A DNA stretch of 64,000 bases, taken from contig NC_059072.1 in assembly GCF_020497125.1 (NCBI RefSeq), positions 305,120,781 to 305,184,780 of the forward strand. Direction: 5' to 3'. The notes under the pieces were generated by a model. The model was not told the origin of the DNA, did no database searches, and saw nothing but the letters and a program-made list of their open reading frames with translations. The position numbers were made by a program, and so were the translations under genes. The stretch comes from Mauremys mutica (lineage: Eukaryota > Chordata > Testudines > Geoemydidae). Below are positions 38,301 to 53,300 of this stretch, one piece after another (the first letter of the stretch is position 1; every line of letters begins with the position of its first letter).

Positions 38301-41300
38301 ACCGCCTCCTCTTTCCATGGCCACCCACCTGTAGAATACACAGAGGGACCAGCACTTGAAGAAGAAATGGAGGTTAGTTACCGGTAAATGGAGGTTTGTG
38401 AAATGTGTGCTCCCTATCTGTGCTATTCCACTACCTACCCTCCTTCCCCTCCACTTTGGGTCATGTCTGGGTTCGCAGCAGAGAAGGAACTGGAGAGGCA
38501 GTTGGTCCACACCTTCCCTTATACCATTGGTGCTGAGCACCAGAAACCCAGGGCACAGGCATGGGCCAACAGACATTATTTCAAATTCTTCAGTCTCAGG
38601 CACATGGAGGGCATGCATACCACGTGTGAAATACAGATAGGGACCACACATCTTGAAGAACCTCCAATTACAGGTAAGTAATTTCCATTTATATTTTTAA
38701 TTGGGCAATTTTTTCATGCATGTCCAGGCTACAGTGATGCCCAGGTGTCTCAAGTTATGAAAAGATGATGGGTTATAAATGTGCATTTAGTTTGTAAAGA
38801 TCTTGGAAGAAACGTCAAGATCTCCAAAGACAAAGGATATCATCTGCTTTTTGGTAAGCTGAATAAGGATGTACTTCTCTTGAAAAATACAGTGAATAAA
38901 GTTCAGTGACTACCTTTCTCAAAGGAGTCTGTTTGTAGCACTGTAGCAAGAAGGTGTGTGTGGTAGTGGGGAGTTAGAGCCATGGATAAGTTTAATGAAT
39001 TATGTAGAAAGCCATGGGTTTTTCCTCAACAGAAACTTTGGAATTGTATTAAGTGGTATTTCTCTTATATGCTGTAGCTATTTACATCATTACTAGTGAA
39101 AACTAAGGGTATGTCTACACTACCCACCGGATCGGCGGGTAGTGATCAATCTATTGGGGATCAATGTATTGCGTCTCGTCTAGACGCGATACATCGATCC
39201 CCGAACGCGCTCCCTGTCGACTCCAGAACTCCACCAGGGTGAGAGGCAGAAGCGGAGTCGACGGGGGAGCGGCGGTCGTCAATCCCGCGCCGCGAGGATG
39301 CGAAGTAAGTCAATCTAAGGTACGTCGACTTCAGCTACGCTATTCTCATAGCTGAAGTTTCGTATCTTATATCAATCCCCCCCACCCACCACCCCAGTGT
39401 AGACCAGGCCTTAGGTGGCTTTACAGTGCGTGTGAGAATGCACACTGTCAGCCATTGTTCCTGCTTTGCCCCTTCACTGCCTTCATGGGAAGTTGGTTAA
39501 ACTTTGTGAAAATATTACTCTTGTATTGCTGGCATGGTTAGTGAACACGTTGGCTGTCAGCTATGTTGTGTCCAGCTGTGTAAATCACATCTGCCAAGGG
39601 AATGCTGTAGCTTACACTTCTGACAGTTTTCAGAACTGATCTGTGACGTCTCTTAGGTTGCTCCATTGTACCTCTCTGTAGTTTTCTGAATTGCTTGTTC
39701 TCCATTTTCATTATCCTCTGCCCCCTTTCTTATCGTGGAATTGGATATTATTCCTGAATAATATCTTTCTGAGAAAGTTGCAGTAAAATCCTTATAAACG
39801 ATCCATAAATCATTCATGAATACAGCCACTTTGTAATTCATGAATTTCAGCTGGTTCGTTATGTAATGTAACATAACACGATTTTTGGACTGATTTCATC
39901 ACATATCCCATAATAGTAGGATTTGTATGAAACTTTTTATGCCAAAGTTTGAACAATGTTTATTTTCATATGAGAATTTATTTGCTGGCCAGCTTTGCCA
40001 GATTTTTTTTTAAGGACAAAGCAATCTGAAGAGCTCCTGCGTACTTGCCATCAAATTCCTTTCTGAGAGAAAAGTGCTAGATAGCCACGGTGGAGAGAAC
40101 AGATGTGGTTTCCTGACCTCTTGGAAGTGGAGGGAAAGGAACTTCTAGGTGTGCAAAAGGACTTGCCTTTTTGTAATCCTTCACCCTATTTCCTCTAGCA
40201 GCACCACTCTTGCAGGTGTAATTCTACCAATGGAAGGGCCTCCCTAGCAGTTTTGCAGTAGCAGCCATAGAGCACATATACATTAAGAACAGTGTAAAAA
40301 AAATCCCCAAACACTCTCAGCCCTCAGTGGCCTCTGCAAAAGAAAATGTAAACTGCTTAATTTAAAAATGTTTTTGTAAAACAGCACATTTCAAATATAT
40401 TTACTTGTATCAGATACCTACACTTCTAGGGTGAGTGAAGGTATCTGAAGAGTGCAGTTATCTAATACATCCATGTTGCTTGTTGTTATTGCTTACTGGA
40501 TTGATAAACACATCCTACAGTATCATTAAATGTGGCAAGTGTTTATTGCTAGGATATTCTCTGGATATTAGGAAGAGTTTTTTATGGATGTTGGATATGT
40601 GGGACGTAATACGTCAGCTCTAGGAAAAGGGTAGGGATTAAAAAAAGAGGGTCATTGAAACTAAATTTTTTGTTTTGGTTTGCATTTTTAATTTAAAAAT
40701 CCTGCACATTTTTGAAAGAAATGACTTTCTTTTCATTTTGTTAAATTTTTCGTGCAAAATTTCTTTTCATCCACCCAGCTCTGATAAACATCTATATAAT
40801 GCTTTACATCTTCAAAGCACTTTACAAACATCACCTATTTAATTTTCACATCTCTTTTGTGAGGTAGGTGAGTAATGTTATCCCTACCTGACATATGGAC
40901 ATGTAGGCATAGAGAGGTTAAGGGAGCCGGTTTTCTCTTGAGGATCAACATGGTGGGGTAGAAGGAAATAGAAGACTTCTATCTACTCTCTCCTCCCCGA
41001 AACTGGATCTTCCATTAGAAGCTGCCATTAAATGCCTGTTGTGCATTAACACTTTCTCTCCTCTAAGATGTGCTATAGAACTATTGGCTAGTCCCTCAAC
41101 AATGCCCTCAGCCTGGCTATAATCTAGCATTTTCGGCACCTCATTGTAGACTGTGTTGCAGAGCTTAGTTCAGGGATGCAGAGGTGCTATTAAAGAATTT
41201 TAGAGTGGGAAAAATATTGCCTCAGATGTGGATTTTGATACCCTCTTGATGCTAATGACAGGTGAGATTACCAAAAGTGCTTGAGCTAACAGTCCACAGG

Positions 41301-44300
41301 TTTTATGAGGGGGAGAGTTGAGGCAAGGCATTTTCCTTGTTGATCTGCAAGACTGCGAATTTGTTGGGCTCTTTAGTTCACACTACAGATTTTATATATC
41401 TTTTTCCCAAGATGTATTTTGGGAAGGTGGGAGACTTTAAGGCTGGTATAAATTATTGAAGCATATCCACATGAGAGTTTGAACCAGTTTAACTAAATTG
41501 ATTTAAAACATAACTTGTTAAAATGGTTCAACTTGCAGTATAGACAAGGCCTTAGTTTTAGTGGGTTTAGGAGGATTTTATATGAGATTGGTCCTAATTT
41601 ATGTGCTTTATTATTTAATTTGTGTACATAAGCCCAAAGCTTCAGATGGTTATCTTTTTAAATAAATTAACATAAATAAGGGTTAATGCAGATTTGTGAC
41701 ACACATGGTGGGGGGCATAGTTATTTTTCATTGTATAAAATATCTACATATCCTGTTGGAGAGATCAAATGCTTCATTATTTACTTAATGAAAACTAACA
41801 GATGAAAAGAATGGCTTTATTTGTGGTATTGGAGACTGACTTTGGGAATAAAGCCATATTTTGTGATGAGGAATGTTAGAGATGCCAGTGCACAATTCAG
41901 TGATACATCTGGCAAAATCAGACGGCATTTATTGGTACAGGGTTCCTGAGATGGATGTGCCAAACACATGGCATTGAAAATAGTTAGTCCTTTTGTCTGT
42001 TATTCATTCCCTGCCAGTGCAAGTGCACATCCATTCAGACAGCTTCCGTCCTTACTGGCAGCTGAATTATTTCAGTGTTTCTGCATGTTGGAGATGAAAA
42101 AGAAAGCAAATGTATAAAGTTCCAAATGGAAATATAAGTATCGGATGCACCTTTACAAATATTAACCAGCAGTTCATAATTATGGATGCACCTGGTAGCA
42201 ACGCCACAGTTGGAGATCTGTTTTAAAATGGGGTTAGAATGAAGCACAAATTCTTGTTTTCCCTCCTAAAAGTAGGTGAGAAAATTGGTGTGCAATTTCC
42301 CACAATTAGTTTTTAAGATGTGAATTTTCTGTGAGGTTTATGTTTTGTTTCTTTTAATAATTTCTAACAGGAAGCCTTTAAATTAGAGCTTTGGCTAAAA
42401 TGTATCATTCGCAGATCTACTTTCATCATAAACTGATATTGCTTTAAAGCACTGGTTCCCAAACTTGTTCCGCCGCTTGTGCAGGGAAAGCCCCTGGCGG
42501 GCTGGGCCGGTTTGTTTACCTGCCGCGTCCGCAGGTTTGGCTGATCGCAGCTCCCACTGGCCGCGGTTTGCTGCTCCAGGCCAACGGGACCTGCTGAAAG
42601 CGGCGGCCAGTATGTCCCTCGGCCCGTGCCACTTCCAGCAGCTCCCACTGCTTTTTATTATCTAAATCGGGGTAGGCAACCTATGGCACACGAGTTGATT
42701 TTCAGTGGAACTCACACTGCCCGGGTCTTGGTCACCGGTCCAGGGGGCTCTGCATTTTAATTTAATTTTAAATGAAGCTTCTTAAACATTTTAAAAACCT
42801 TATTTACTTTACATACAACAATAGTTTAGTTATATATTATAGATTTATAGAAAGAGACCTTCTAAAAACATTAAAATATATTACTGGCATGCAAAACCTT
42901 AAATTAGAGTGAATAAATGAAGACTCGGCACACCACTTCTGAAAGGTTGCCAACCGTTGATCTAAATGCACAAAACTTAGTAGAAAGGTGGACCTTTAGA
43001 AGATCTGTTTCTTTTTAAAAAAATGAATGTAAAGTGATTTGTAGCCATTATTCACATTATAACTACACTTGTCTGTAAGAATGTATCTTTCATCATATAA
43101 ATAAATATTTTCCTACTGCACTTCAAATGCCAACCCCAGTGGTTCACCCCTTCCTTCCTCATATATTGCCAATCCCCAAGTACAGATTAAAAAAAAATCC
43201 TAGAAAATTAATGCAGAAAAATTGTTATGAAGCACTCAGAATTGCTGTACACGTCTGACACAAAGCCATCGAAACAAGGAAATGAGAAGTGACCTAACAG
43301 TTATTCTCTCTTTCTCCACCCACAAGCACACATCTTTACGTTATCACAACTACAGTACAAAACAGATCATGCACCACTTAGCAACAAAGCTCTTTGTGTA
43401 TTAATCTATCTTTAAATAGTGATGGAATGGTCTTGATTCTCCTCCCACATATGGGAGTTTAACACCAATGTAAGTCCATTGATTTCAGTGGAGTTACTCC
43501 TCATTTACTGTGGTGTAAATGAGAGGAGAATTAGGTTCATGCTTAATTGATGGGTTATTTGCATACATCAGAAGGATATGAGAGAAAATGGGGGCATTCA
43601 GTACATAATTCTCATGTTGGTTGACTTATTTTTATATTTAAATGAGGTTAGGCTTTGCCCTCAATAGAATGTGACAATTTAATGAAAGTTGGTGTAATCA
43701 GTGTCGTAGTTGGGGGTGGAGAAATAGCAATGAAGTACAGAGCTTAGATTGCTTCAATTAACTACTCTAAACTGATACATGAATTAGGTCAGTGCTTAGT
43801 CAGAAGAGGAAACGTTTTATCTGTCTACTTTAATGGCAAATTTCTGTCCTAATGTTCAGTGTAATGTCTGTTCACAGGGCAGAGCAGCAGAATGTGATGA
43901 ATTATTGCGAATAGAAGAGGACACACATTGGCAAACAGAAGGAATGTAAGTATTCATTTATGTACATAATGAAATAATATCGGTTATAAATTTGAAGTGA
44001 CCAAAATTTAATTTGCCTTTTGAGTATTTCCTTACCAGCTTATTATTTTGTATACAAGGAAGCATGACATTTATGTAACAATACAATTTGTCTGCATTTT
44101 GCTATTTATAGTGTATTGATTAACACAGTGAAAATTTTATTAACATCAATATATTTGTATGTAACTAGAGAATGCAAGTGTTGTTCAACTAGATACTGAC
44201 ATTACATCTGCTAATATTGTTTGTAAAAGGTCAAAAGGCCTGTGTCAACATTTTTAAGGCCAAAGTTTGACCTATGATAAAAATATTATAATTTGATTGG

Positions 44301-47300
44301 AAAAATGCTGAAACTTACTGTGTGTGTGTATGTGTGTTTTAACACACTTTCCTGGCCCTGTAATAATAGTTAATTCAAAAACACTATTTCAAGACTAGTG
44401 TTGACAAACATCAGTTGATGAACATACATGAAATAGATGGTTTAAAATGAAACTGAACTGTTAATTGAAGTTTTTGTTAAGCAAAACAAGTGTTCATTTC
44501 TGCTTTGCTAAAAGTTCAGATGAAAAAAATCAGTAGTTGCCAAAAGAATAAAGAAAAATTAGGTTCTTTTAAAGCTTTTAAAAGTATTACAAAATTTCAA
44601 ACTAAAAGATAAAATACTATTTTAAAAATTGCCAGTGTCCTTATACTAGAACAATAAACTTCATTAATCAAGTAAAAAAATTGTTGGTAATTAAATTATT
44701 TCAGCATCAGAGGTCAGGATGTTTAAATTGATTGAAATGATAGATGGGGGAATAACTATTTAGTTATTTGTCTTCTAAACTGACTTCCTAGTTTCCACAT
44801 GAAAATTTCCAAATCCTATATCTGCATATGAATATGCACAAATACAGGATTTTGCTATACAATTTAAACAGCCAATTTGAAAATATTGCCCATTGATTTA
44901 AATTCTAACTCCTTTGATACTCACTGTAGTGTCTTTGTTTTCTGCTGTAGAACAAATACATCAAACAAGCAAAATATTGATATAGCCATGATAGATCATT
45001 TAAAAGAAGCAGTAGATTTGCTACAAGATCCCAACAGGTATGCTCGTATCAGAGGGTCTCCTGATGTAAGTAATATGTTGTATAGGAAATTCTGTGAGGG
45101 TCAAAGTAAAAAAATGTTATTTTTTCTTTTCTTTTTTTTTCATGACTAAATGCCTTCTGCCCTGTATCAATGGGATGTGGGATGTTAACTAGATAGCAGG
45201 GGATATGGCATGGTGCCTGGAAGGGCATGGGGGATGTGAGAATGCACAGTTGGCAAGATAGGTCTGGCTTCTCCCCCTCTTCGGATCCTTCACCTTTCTG
45301 TTCCCTGAGGCTGAGGGGACTGGGCTGGCTGATTGGCTCTTGCATACTATTTCCACCATTTAAACTTTTCCAAGCTTTTCAATAGCTTCTTATACTTGTT
45401 AGCTGCCCTGCCCTCCTTCCATTTAGTTGTAGCATAGGAGTTGTATTTTCAGCATACTACTGGACTGGCTAATTGTCTGTTTTGGGAGGAGGGAGAATTT
45501 TTCCCATTGGGTCAAATTGACTGAGGAGTTGTTGTTTTTTTATCTTTGTCAGTGTGTTTTTTTTATCTTTGTCAGGTTGAAAGCAATAGAACAGGGGTTG
45601 GCAACCTTTCAGAAGTGGTGTGCCGAGTCTTCATTTATTCACTGTCATTTAAGGTTTCGCGTGCCAGTAATACATTTTAACATTTTTAGAAGGTCTCTTT
45701 CTATAAGTCTATAATATATAACTAAACTATTGTTGTATGTAAAATAAATAAGGTTTTTAAAATGCTTAAGAAGCTTCATTTAAAATTAAATTAAAATGCA
45801 GAGCCCCCCAGACCGGTGGCCAGGACCTGGGCAGTGTGAGTGCCACTGAAAATCAGCTTGCGTGCCGCAGGTTGCCTACCCCTGCAATAGAACTTGAAAG
45901 TTTAACATTAGGAAAAGTACAGTTGTCTAATTTGCTGCAACTTGTAGGTAAATGCTAAAAGGGTCAGCTCCCAGAGATAAATGAGACATGGGGTTTCGCT
46001 AGTTGACCTCATGCCAATATGAGACGGGGCCCTCTGGTCTTCAGGAAGCAGCAGAGAGGATTCCAAAGTGAGGAGAGTCCTAGGGGTAGTTTGAGGAGGG
46101 TCTAACCTGACTTATTGGTTATAAGGTGGGAGTTTTATAACCCCACAATGGAACCAGTTAAATGTCTGGTATGTGAAAGCAGGGGGTGGTGCATAGCGCC
46201 CATATTCCATGTTAAATTAATAAAGTTGTGGCCTGACATTTAAATTCATCCCCGCATCTGTCATTCAGTCACCTGAATGTTCTTATTAACGTATGTTTGG
46301 CTGTTAAAGTTATTTGTTAGTATACAGGATGTTCTTCGGGAATGGGTTATCGGATGTTCTTAACTTGAGAAGTTAATAAAAAAGAAAATTAATTGTTATG
46401 TGACCTTTTGACTAAGAGTAACTTAGATATAATCTCCCCTAGATAGTATGCACAGGATTCCCATTATTTTAACACAATGGTGTCCAAACTTCTCCTGTCA
46501 CCATCCCCCAACCCTCATCAGAAATGGAATCTGCCCATTCTCCCCCTCCCCCTTCATTACTGCACAGTTGGCTCAACAGAGGAGCTTGGGGGAGCAGCTA
46601 GGGCTAGAGGCAGAGCTGGCCTGGGGGCAGAGTGGGGCTGGGGCTGGGGTTGGAGCTGGCCTGGAGTCGGAGCAGGAAGTAGAGTGGAGCTGCAGGTGGG
46701 GCCAGACCAGGGGGTAAAGTAGAGTTGCGGCTGGGGGCGGGGGCGGGGCTGGGCTGGGAACGAAGCTGCAGCTGGGACCAGAGCTGGGGGCAGAGTGGGG
46801 CTGTGTGGCACCACTAGGGGGGTGCGCCCCACAGTTTGGGGATCATTGTGTTAACAGGAACTGTAAATATAATAGAAGCATAGGAATTATAGATGAAGAA
46901 AACCTATTTAATCCAGCCATCTAGTTGCACAGAACTGTTCCCCACAATGCTTTTCCTGGTGCTTTGTCTAGCCTAATTTAAACTTTTTCTAGGGATGCGT
47001 CTGAAAAAGAATATAAGCCCCACTCTATACTTGCAATTGCCCAGTGGGAGTAGGAGCAGGCCCTTTGTGAACGAACAAAGGATCTGCTTTTTTAATTGTT
47101 CTAGCAAATGTATTGTCTGCTCACTTTGCAAATACTTCTCCTTTTAGTTCAGAAGATGAATTGACTTTAGCTTGTGCTGGACAGTTGTCTCTAGAAATAT
47201 TTGTTGGTTTGAATTAGGTAAGGCAGGTGTTTTTGCTTCATAAAAGAGAAATAACCTCACCAGTTAGAAAAGTTTGTTCATATTAGTTCTGAATTCAGTA

Positions 47301-50300
47301 ATGCAACATTCCAGGTGGCATTGCTTCTGCACCTCACCTGAGGCATGCTCTTTTAATTGGAAGAAATGTTGCTATTTAAAAAACAACAACTTCAGTTTTA
47401 AAAATGTGTTAATTAAACATAACAATGAAGAGGTTTCAGTTCTCACCCTTGTAAATAATTCTATTTGTCAGTTAATAACTCAGTGCTGTAACTCATAACA
47501 CTACACATCTTTCCCCTACCAAACAGAGAAGAGACATTTAAAAATGTAAGGAATTGTTGTTTAATATTTCCGTTTAACTAGGTTTCTTATTCCGAATATA
47601 TATTATGAAGCAAATACATCTGCAATACTCACTCGTCCGTGAATATTCAGATGGGCCGTTTATTTCAAATACTGCTGATAAGGATAGCCAATCATGCTGT
47701 ACATATATACAAAACCAGTAAAGAGAAATGTAGAAAATAAATAGAATAGAATAATAAAATAATAGAAAATGTAGATGTGCGTAACTACATGGCTATAGTC
47801 TGAACAGTAAAGAGGAAGTTGCACTAATTTCCCAGTTGGTATTTTGCTATTTGTGGCAATTCCAAACCACTTCTAAAGAATAATGGGAACTAGTATTCTG
47901 TTGGATTTACGTATGTACAGTTGAATAAGAATTTGCATAACCTGCTGATCAAGGTTTAATATTGTAGTCTTGCATTTGGGTATTGAAGTGAGTGGTGTGT
48001 AGATGTGTAGTGGTGTGTAGTTGAACAAGTTAGAAGAAAACCATGATTTAATATATCCATTTAAAAAAATTAAATACCTAATAGAATGTTCATCAAAGAT
48101 ATACCCCAGTGCATTGTTTTTATTTCAAACCTTACAGATTAAGCATGGATATTACAGAGAGCAGTGGTGTGAATCTGTATCCCATGGAATCAACAACAGA
48201 TTTAGAATTACAGGAGTCTACAGTAAAGTGTGTTTATATTCCTTTTTCAGAAAAAATAATGGATTTGCTAAGTTTCATATTCAAGATTCTACACTTTAAA
48301 ATGTAATGTGTTGTGTTTTGTATATCCACATACAGTGGCCAAATGCAGATGGAGGAGGCGCCTATCTATCAGGTAGGCTGTTACTATGTTACAAAATATC
48401 CAAGAGAGAGAGATAGAAAATGTATCGCCAATTACATTAGCTATTGGACCAGTAAATGAACAAAATTTAGTGGTCTGCAAGAGAAAAATATTGCTTTTGG
48501 AAGTTTTGCATATCTTTTTCTAAAATTAATTTTTGCTTTTACAAATTTTTTAAATAGCTCATAAGGACTTTTTTAATGTACAGAGATTTAGTTATTTTTA
48601 ATCTCTCTAGTCCTTTGCCTTCATTGTGGGGACTACACTTGTTGCTGCAATCATAGTTCTGCCTGCAATTGTCCCATTGAGCTAAATACTTCAAGTATTG
48701 TAATGGCCATAAAAATATGTGAATAGTCTGTAGTCCTTTGCTAAATACACTCTTATTTGTTTTTCTTCCTACCCTATTCTTTTTAGTGCTGAAAAACTAT
48801 AATGTAGCCCAGGAGCCTCAAACCCCATCTCTGGGGCAGGAGAAAGAGCTATGTAATAATCTGTCCCTTGACACTGTTGTTTTGTCTACACCATGAAAAA
48901 GTCTGCACTGGGAAATCATTTTAACCAGCACAACTTTTGCCCCCAATATGGGTATGGCACAAATGTATGTAAACGAATCAGAAGACTAGAAGAGAAAAGT
49001 CTCCAGAAACTATTTTATCCAAATTATCTCTGTCCACACTGAGGGCAAAACCATGCTAGCTAAAACCCGTCTCCTGATATGGTCTCTTTTCACTGTGCAC
49101 GAGGGTTCAATGGACTACCATCATCATGACAGTGCACTAAACCATGGGTTGTAGAGCTGGCACCTAGATAAGATCACTTTGTACATGAGGCTACTGAATA
49201 AGAATTTGTAATTCTCGCTGTTTATTGCTATTGCAGAAGAGTAATAACTCCCTATATGTGTCCTAAGTTTTTGTATATGCTACTGTCTGGGCAGGAGCAC
49301 CAGAGAACACTCAATCAATAAGTTACACCATTGTGTTCTTCATTTGATATGCGTGCACACAATAATTATAACAGAGTTAGTACTTAATTTATAGATCATA
49401 TACTTAAAAATATGAATCTCTTTGGTGACTCAGTGCTATATATCTTCAAACTCATCAATGGTGTGAGCTGAAACTCAAGTCAATATTCAAAATTTGCTAC
49501 TGTATATCTAGTGTCATATTTTGTGCCAGGATAGTACCAGTCTTTTGCAGACCTTTTAATGTACTGCTTTACACATAGTCACACCAACATGAAGATGAAT
49601 TGTTGTACTACATTTAACCTCCAGTAATAGCATTTGAAACATTATATACATTAACGTGTTTTTAATATATTACACAGTATTTTACATTTATAAAGTACCA
49701 TTCATCATTAACCATCTCAAAACACTATACAGCCTATTAAACCAAAGAATTATTTCTACAAACCATTATCACTGTAGTTATACAAAATTTTAATGTGACT
49801 TTGATCTGGAACTTAGTTTAATATTTGCTGCTTACTATTTAATTCATATCCAATCCAGTGAACTCTGAGGAGCTCAGTATTATTTGTTAAATTATTTGTT
49901 CAAGCATTCAGAATCATCTGTTGGTAAGCACTGGCACTGTCTATCTTCTTATTTTTATATGGTTCACTTCCACTCTTGGATTGCTCTTCACAGTATTTGC
50001 ACAAAACTACTTGTAAGAGTGTGTTAAAAAAAAGTTGGGTATTTGTTTCTGATCCCCAGTGCTGTGCATAAAGTCTCAACAGATGTGTACCTTGCAGAAT
50101 GAAAATGCTGAGGAAGAACTAGAATTTCAGAAGAGGAGAGAATTGATTATAGAGAAAACCAAGACTGAAGCCAAAATAGCATGTAAGCAGGATGAGACGC
50201 AACTACTGAGTCAGGTATGGATGAGCCTGGGTACAACATATTTATCTAGTCATAGGACCTCTTGAAAAGGGATTCCAAAGAATTTTATCCTATTCATTGG

Positions 50301-53300
50301 TGTGCAGATAGAAGTATTGTTTTATAGGCTAAAACCTGACTACTTTGGGGGTTTATGCCTTAGCATGAACGTAAGAACGGCCATACTGGATCAGGCCAGT
50401 GGTCGATCTAGTGCAGTATCCTGTCTCTGACAGTGGACAGTGCCAGTTGCTTGAGGGAATGAAAGAGCAGGATAATTTCAAGTGACCCCTCCCCGGTTTT
50501 CCAGTCCCAACTTCTGTCATTTGGTGGTTTAGGGAAACCCATAGCATGGGGTTGCATCTCTGCCTTCTTGGCTAATAGCATTGATGGACCTGTCCTCCAT
50601 GAACTTCTCTAATTCATTTTTTAACCCAGTGATAGTTTTGGCCTTCACAGCATCCCCTGGCAATGAATTCCATGGATTGACTGTGCGTTGTGTGAAGAAA
50701 TACTTCCTTTGTTTTGTTTTAAACCTGCTGCCTATTAATTTCATTTAGTGAAACCCTAATTATTATGTTATGTGAAGGGGTTAATAACACTTCCCTATTC
50801 ACTTTCTCCATTACCATTCATGAACTTATAGAACTCTACCATATCCCCCCTTAGTTATCTCTTTTTTAAGATGAACAGTGCCAGACATTTTTATCTCTCC
50901 TCGTGAAAAAGCTGTTCCATACTCTTAATCATTTTTGTTGCCTTTCTCTGCACCTCTTCAATTCTAATATATCTCTTTTGAGATGGGGCTATCAAAACTG
51001 TACTCAATATTCCAGGTGTGGGTGTATGGTAGATTTATATAGTGGGGGAGAGGAACTGGTATATTGAAATTCAGCATAACGGGAGATATTTATAAAGGGG
51101 ATTTTGTAAAATACAGTGTCTTTAATCTTGTAGGAAAAGAAAGGACACAACACTGGCAAGATTTGGCCCTTCAATAAAGTTGAAAAAATATTTCTTCAAG
51201 ATATATATGTTCTTAGGCTATTTTAAACAATAGTGTTTAAAATACAAAAGTTCAATTTTACAGAAAAAACTATTTACATGTTGAAATAATTATTAATCTA
51301 CAAGATATCTTGGTTTTCTGTGTGTTGTAGTCATCAAAATTTAAGATGTCTGAAAATTATGTTTTTAATTTTTGTTGATATTTAATATCTTGAACCTTGA
51401 TTTTGACAAGTGTCCTTGCAACAAGACACAGAGAACACAGTTATATATCATTCCACATACAATTAATTCGCTAATTCCTTTAATATCTTCTGTGTATCCA
51501 GAGTCTCTAATTGTGAATCTTGAATTTCTTCTTCGCGTGATTGTACATGTCCATTCCACTGTAGGGTGTATGCAAGCCTCATGTGTAAGGCTACGATTTA
51601 GTCACGGGTATTGTTAGTAAAAGTTACGGACAGGACACGGGCACTAACCAAAAAGTCACAGTGCTCCAGTGGACTCTGCTGCTCCTGGGAGTGAGGGCGG
51701 CCTGGGGCCCTGCCACTGCTGCTGCTCCGGGGGGCCGACCGGAGCCCCGCCGCCACCATGCCGGGCCTGAGAGTGGCCTGGGGCACCGCTGCTGCTCCCA
51801 GACCACTGCCCTGGGGCAATGCTCGGGACCAGTTGCCTGGGGCTGCCGGAGCAGTGGACAGTGTGGCTGGACCCAGAGCCACCCCAGCAGGGTGGCCCTG
51901 GGGTCAGCTGCTGCAGCTGCGGAAGTTAGGGAGGAATCCATGACTTTCCGTGACCTCCGTGAAAGATTCGCAGCCTTACTCATGCGCAGTTGTAGGAGAT
52001 TTTCCCCTCAGCAATACCTGTCAGGGCTGCATGAGTACCATTTGCTGCCTCATGCCACTGAGAGCAGGTATAAACGGCAGAGCAGCCCCTCTAGTTCTTT
52101 TCTACTGCCAGCGATGCTTGTTGGAACTGCTATCTTTGCATTTGCAAGTTCTACTCTCTTTTATGTAAATAGTATCTGTTCTATTAATTTTAGGCTACTT
52201 TAGCTTTTTTGTACATTCCAAAGATCAATGATCAGACATAAATGGGTCACACTTCCATATCAGTGGCCCTTTTGGAATACTTGGGGCTTCCCTCCACAAT
52301 TTAGGGTTCTCCATTCCCTTCCCACCCATCTACTTTGGCTAGGTGTCAAGAGCATCTACAACAGGGTCACCATCTGCCCACCCCCAGGATCGTTCATGCT
52401 CTGAGTTCCCCTGTGGAGGAATTGGAAGAGGATCCACCTCAACAGTCCTTGGCCTGCTCTTCTTTGTTGCCTGCTGTGGTGATAGGAATCTGCATCTCCC
52501 CCTCCTGATGAGTATAGAGCTCATCAGGACTTGTTGAGGAGAGTGGTTGCAGCTCTGGAAATCCAACTGGAAAAGGTACAGGAAAAGTTATGCAGGCTGG
52601 TGGACATTTTGGCCTGGGGGAGGGTCCCTCTAGGGTAGCACTGCCTATTAATGAGGCTATTCTGGAGCCTGTCAGGGCATTTTGGCAGACCCCATCTTGC
52701 CTGCATCCCACTGCAAAAAACGGTAGAGAGAAAATACTACATTGCTTTTGCAGGGTTTCGATCATTTTTTAACCATCCTCCTCCAGTGGTCTCTGGTGCT
52801 AACAAAAAAGAGAAGCAGGGACACCAGGCTTTGACACTGAAAGGGAAAGAAGCAAAGAAATTGGACCTCTGTTAGAAGGAAACTTTATTCCACAGGAGAT
52901 TTACAGATTAGAATTGCAAACCAGAAGGCTCTGATGGGTTGATACAAATTTAGACTGTGTGATAACGTCTTGAAATTTAAGGACAGGCTTCCGGATGAGG
53001 TAAAACAAGAGTTCACTGTGATGGTGGAGGAGGGCAAGTTAGTTGCCAGAACAGCCTTGCAGGCAAGTCTATGTGATGGCTGTGGCTTTTGCCATCATTG
53101 CATGGTGCTCCTCTTGGCTGCAGTCATCAGGTCTTCCCCCAGAGGTTCAACAAACCATCCAAGACCTCCTGTTTCAAAGCTCTTCACTCTTTTCCAAAAA
53201 GAAGAAAGAGAGGCTCTTGAAGGGCGACCCTTAGATCTCTGGGGATTTATATGCCAGTGACAAAAAGAAAGCCATTCTGCCCACAGCAACTGTTTCTGCC

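Noticed and set aside
51661..52203. 180-codon open frame, plus strand
   Set aside because: It crosses the boundary between the nested hAT element and the DIRS terminal repeat, so it is a chance frame.
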